A stretch of DNA of 24,833 bases, from positions 1 through 24,833 of the forward strand of contig JAIPDA010000006.1 of the NCBI GenBank assembly GCA_021737905.1. The letters are read 5' to 3'. The stretch comes from Rhodoferax sp. Lineage in GTDB: Bacteria > Pseudomonadota > Gammaproteobacteria > Burkholderiales > Burkholderiaceae_C. The notes beneath the pieces are model-generated. The model searched no databases. It was not told the origin of the DNA and was given only the letters and a program-made list of their open reading frames with translations. This document shows, piece after piece, positions 23,888 to 24,833 of the stretch. The translations under genes and the position numbers were made by a program. Within the stretch, counting starts at the first letter, position 1, and each line of letters begins with the position of its first letter.

Positions 23888-24833
23888 GAGGTCTGGTCTC
23901 CGTGAGGTGCTTGCATGGCCCGCCACAAGCGTTCGGCGGTCAAAGGGAAATCCAATGTTTTTTCACCCAGGGGTGAGAGCGCATCGGCAGCGGCATTGAG
24001 CAGCGCAGCCGGCACGCCGATGCAACCGGCCTCACCCACGCCCTTGGCACCCAGCAGGTTGGCACTGGTGTTGGCACTGGTGTTGGTGCTTGTGCTGGTG
24101 GCTAGGCTTTCGAGTTCGACCAGCGGCATTTCGACGGCGCGCGGGATGGCGTAGTCCATCAGCGAGCCGGTCAGCAACTGGCCGTCGTCGTCATAGACGA
24201 TGCGCTCAAGCATGGCCTGACCCAGGCCTTGCGCCAGACCGCCGAGCAACTGCCCTTCAGCGAGCTGCGGCGAAATGATGCGGCCGGCGTCGTCCACCCA
24301 GACCAGGCGCTCAATGTGCGGCTGGCCAGTGTCGGGGTCGATCGCCATGCGGGCGATCACGCAGCCGTAGCTCCAGGCTTCAGCGGCTGCGGTGTAGACC
24401 GCGTCTTCAACGATGGGGAGCAGCTCGCCGGCATCGCGCCGGCGGGCTGCTGCGCTGGCAGCCTGCAACACGGCGCTGCCCCCTATGGCCATGCTGCGGC
24501 TGGCCAGTGCGCCTATGCCGGCCGGGCAACTGGCGGTGTCACCTTCGACAACGGTGACAAGCGCAGTGTCACAGCCCAGCGCCTCTGCAGCAATCACAGC
24601 GTAACTGGTCTGATGGCCCTGCCCCTGCGAGGCAGAACCGCTGGCCACTTCAACCCGGCCGCCCGGCAGCAAGCTGACGCGTGCGCTTTCCCAGCCTTGG
24701 CCGCAAGGCTCGACATACATGGCCAGCCCGATGCCCACCCACTCGCCGGCAGCGCGGCGCCGCGCTTGCTCGCGCCGTTCGTGGGCATAGTCAAAGCGCG
24801 CGCAGGCCTGCTCGAGTGCAGCGCGGTAGTCAC
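23884..24833 (-). CDS. Molybdenum hydroxylase large subunit (CoxL/xanthine dehydrogenase type), C-terminal part
   Basis: The frame is open to the right edge of the window; the first codons visible (DYRAALEQACARFDYAHERR, then EWVGIGLAMYVEPCG) are typical for the middle of this family, so the N-terminal half is outside. The visible 316 residues hold the molybdopterin-contact motif SASQGQGHQTSY, the DPDTGQPHIERLVWVDDAGRIISPQLAEGQLLGGLAQGLGQA region and the active-site motif GAKGVGEAGC, whose Glu is the catalytic base. Just before this motif a Ser/Thr/Asn-rich repeat has been inserted. The enzyme hydroxylates a carbon of an aromatic N-heterocycle, aldehyde or purine using water. The substrate-specific loop lies upstream, so the class cannot be assigned here. 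An internal GTG at 24738 is not a start. Confidence 0.93.
   Translation of the reverse strand, partial: DYRAALEQACARFDYAHERREQARRRAAGEWVGIGLAMYVEPCGQGWESARVSLLPGGRVEVASGSASQGQGHQTSYAVIAAEALGCDTALVTVVEGDTASCPAGIGALASRSMAIGGSAVLQAASAAARRRDAGELLPIVEDAVYTAAAEAWSYGCVIARMAIDPDTGQPHIERLVWVDDAGRIISPQLAEGQLLGGLAQGLGQAMLERIVYDDDGQLLTGSLMDYAIPRAVEMPLVELESLATSTSTNTSANTSANLLGAKGVGEAGCIGVPAALLNAAADALSPLGEKTLDFPLTAERLWRAMQAPHGDQTS
24059..24094. repeat. 12-bp tandem repeat in the molybdenum subunit gene
   Basis: TTGGCACTGGTG occurs twice in perfect tandem (24059-24070, 24071-24082), followed by a degenerate third copy (24083-24094). On the coding strand it gives a Thr/Ser/Asn/Ala stretch (TSTNTSANTSAN). The length is a multiple of three, so the frame is preserved. 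Confidence 0.85.

Overview
The window reads as chromosomal DNA of a beta-proteobacterium of the order Burkholderiales, most likely family Comamonadaceae (Polaromonas/Rhodoferax/Variovorax-like). Signs of this are the pepN-fbp gene order, two stand-alone Bug-type (TctC) solute receptors, a complete Liv-type ABC transporter embedded in aromatic/N-heterocycle catabolic genes, GC-rich codon use, and a 'CCCTGAGCCTGTCGAAGGG'-type dispersed repeat. Assignments rest on reading the translated sequence and on remembered family motifs; no database search was made.

Layout. 1-1947 (+): the 3' end of pepN (aminopeptidase N), then fbp (class I fructose-1,6-bisphosphatase). 1949-3556 (+): an FAD-dependent aromatic-type monooxygenase. 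It converges on a minus-strand pair (5655-3575): a 5-carboxyvanillate-decarboxylase-like amidohydrolase followed by a Bug receptor. 7156-5761 (-): a two-gene cell-envelope operon, an M23 peptidase followed by a bactofilin. 7157-10866 is a patchier zone: a small lipoprotein, a secreted DRGH nuclease, an AT-rich exported amidohydrolase that looks acquired, tRNA-Thr(CGT) with its terminator, and a small exported protein with a Gly/Ser-rich tail. 12717-10927 (-): a second Bug receptor and a YdcF/ElyC-like membrane protein. 12869-14528 (+): a cysteine hydrolase (isochorismatase fold) and a LysR regulator.

24833-14525 (-): about 10 kb of genes on one strand, many with overlapping start and stop codons. 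In transcription order they are: molybdenum hydroxylase large subunit (5' end outside the window), DapA-family protein, [2Fe-2S] subunit, FAD subunit, aspartate-dehydrogenase-like protein (nadX type) and 3-hydroxyanthranilate 3,4-dioxygenase. A separate promoter then drives livK, which is followed by a strong terminator and by livH-livM-livG-livF and an arylformamidase-like alpha/beta hydrolase. The arrangement suggests uptake and oxidative breakdown of an aromatic or N-heteroaromatic compound that passes through 3-hydroxyanthranilate or a close analogue. The exact substrate cannot be read from the sequence. This block is the best candidate for an undescribed pathway; its oddities include a DapA-like protein that lacks the family's catalytic tyrosine, a 28-bp perfect palindrome in the 3' end of the dioxygenase gene, and a 12-bp repeat expansion next to the active-site motif of the molybdenum subunit.

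No rRNA, CRISPR array, intact insertion sequence or phage gene was seen. No stretch longer than about 300 bases lacks a gene; the larger gaps (7157-7408, 7841-8070, 8869-9061, 9995-10148, 10225-10464) are described through the sites found in them.
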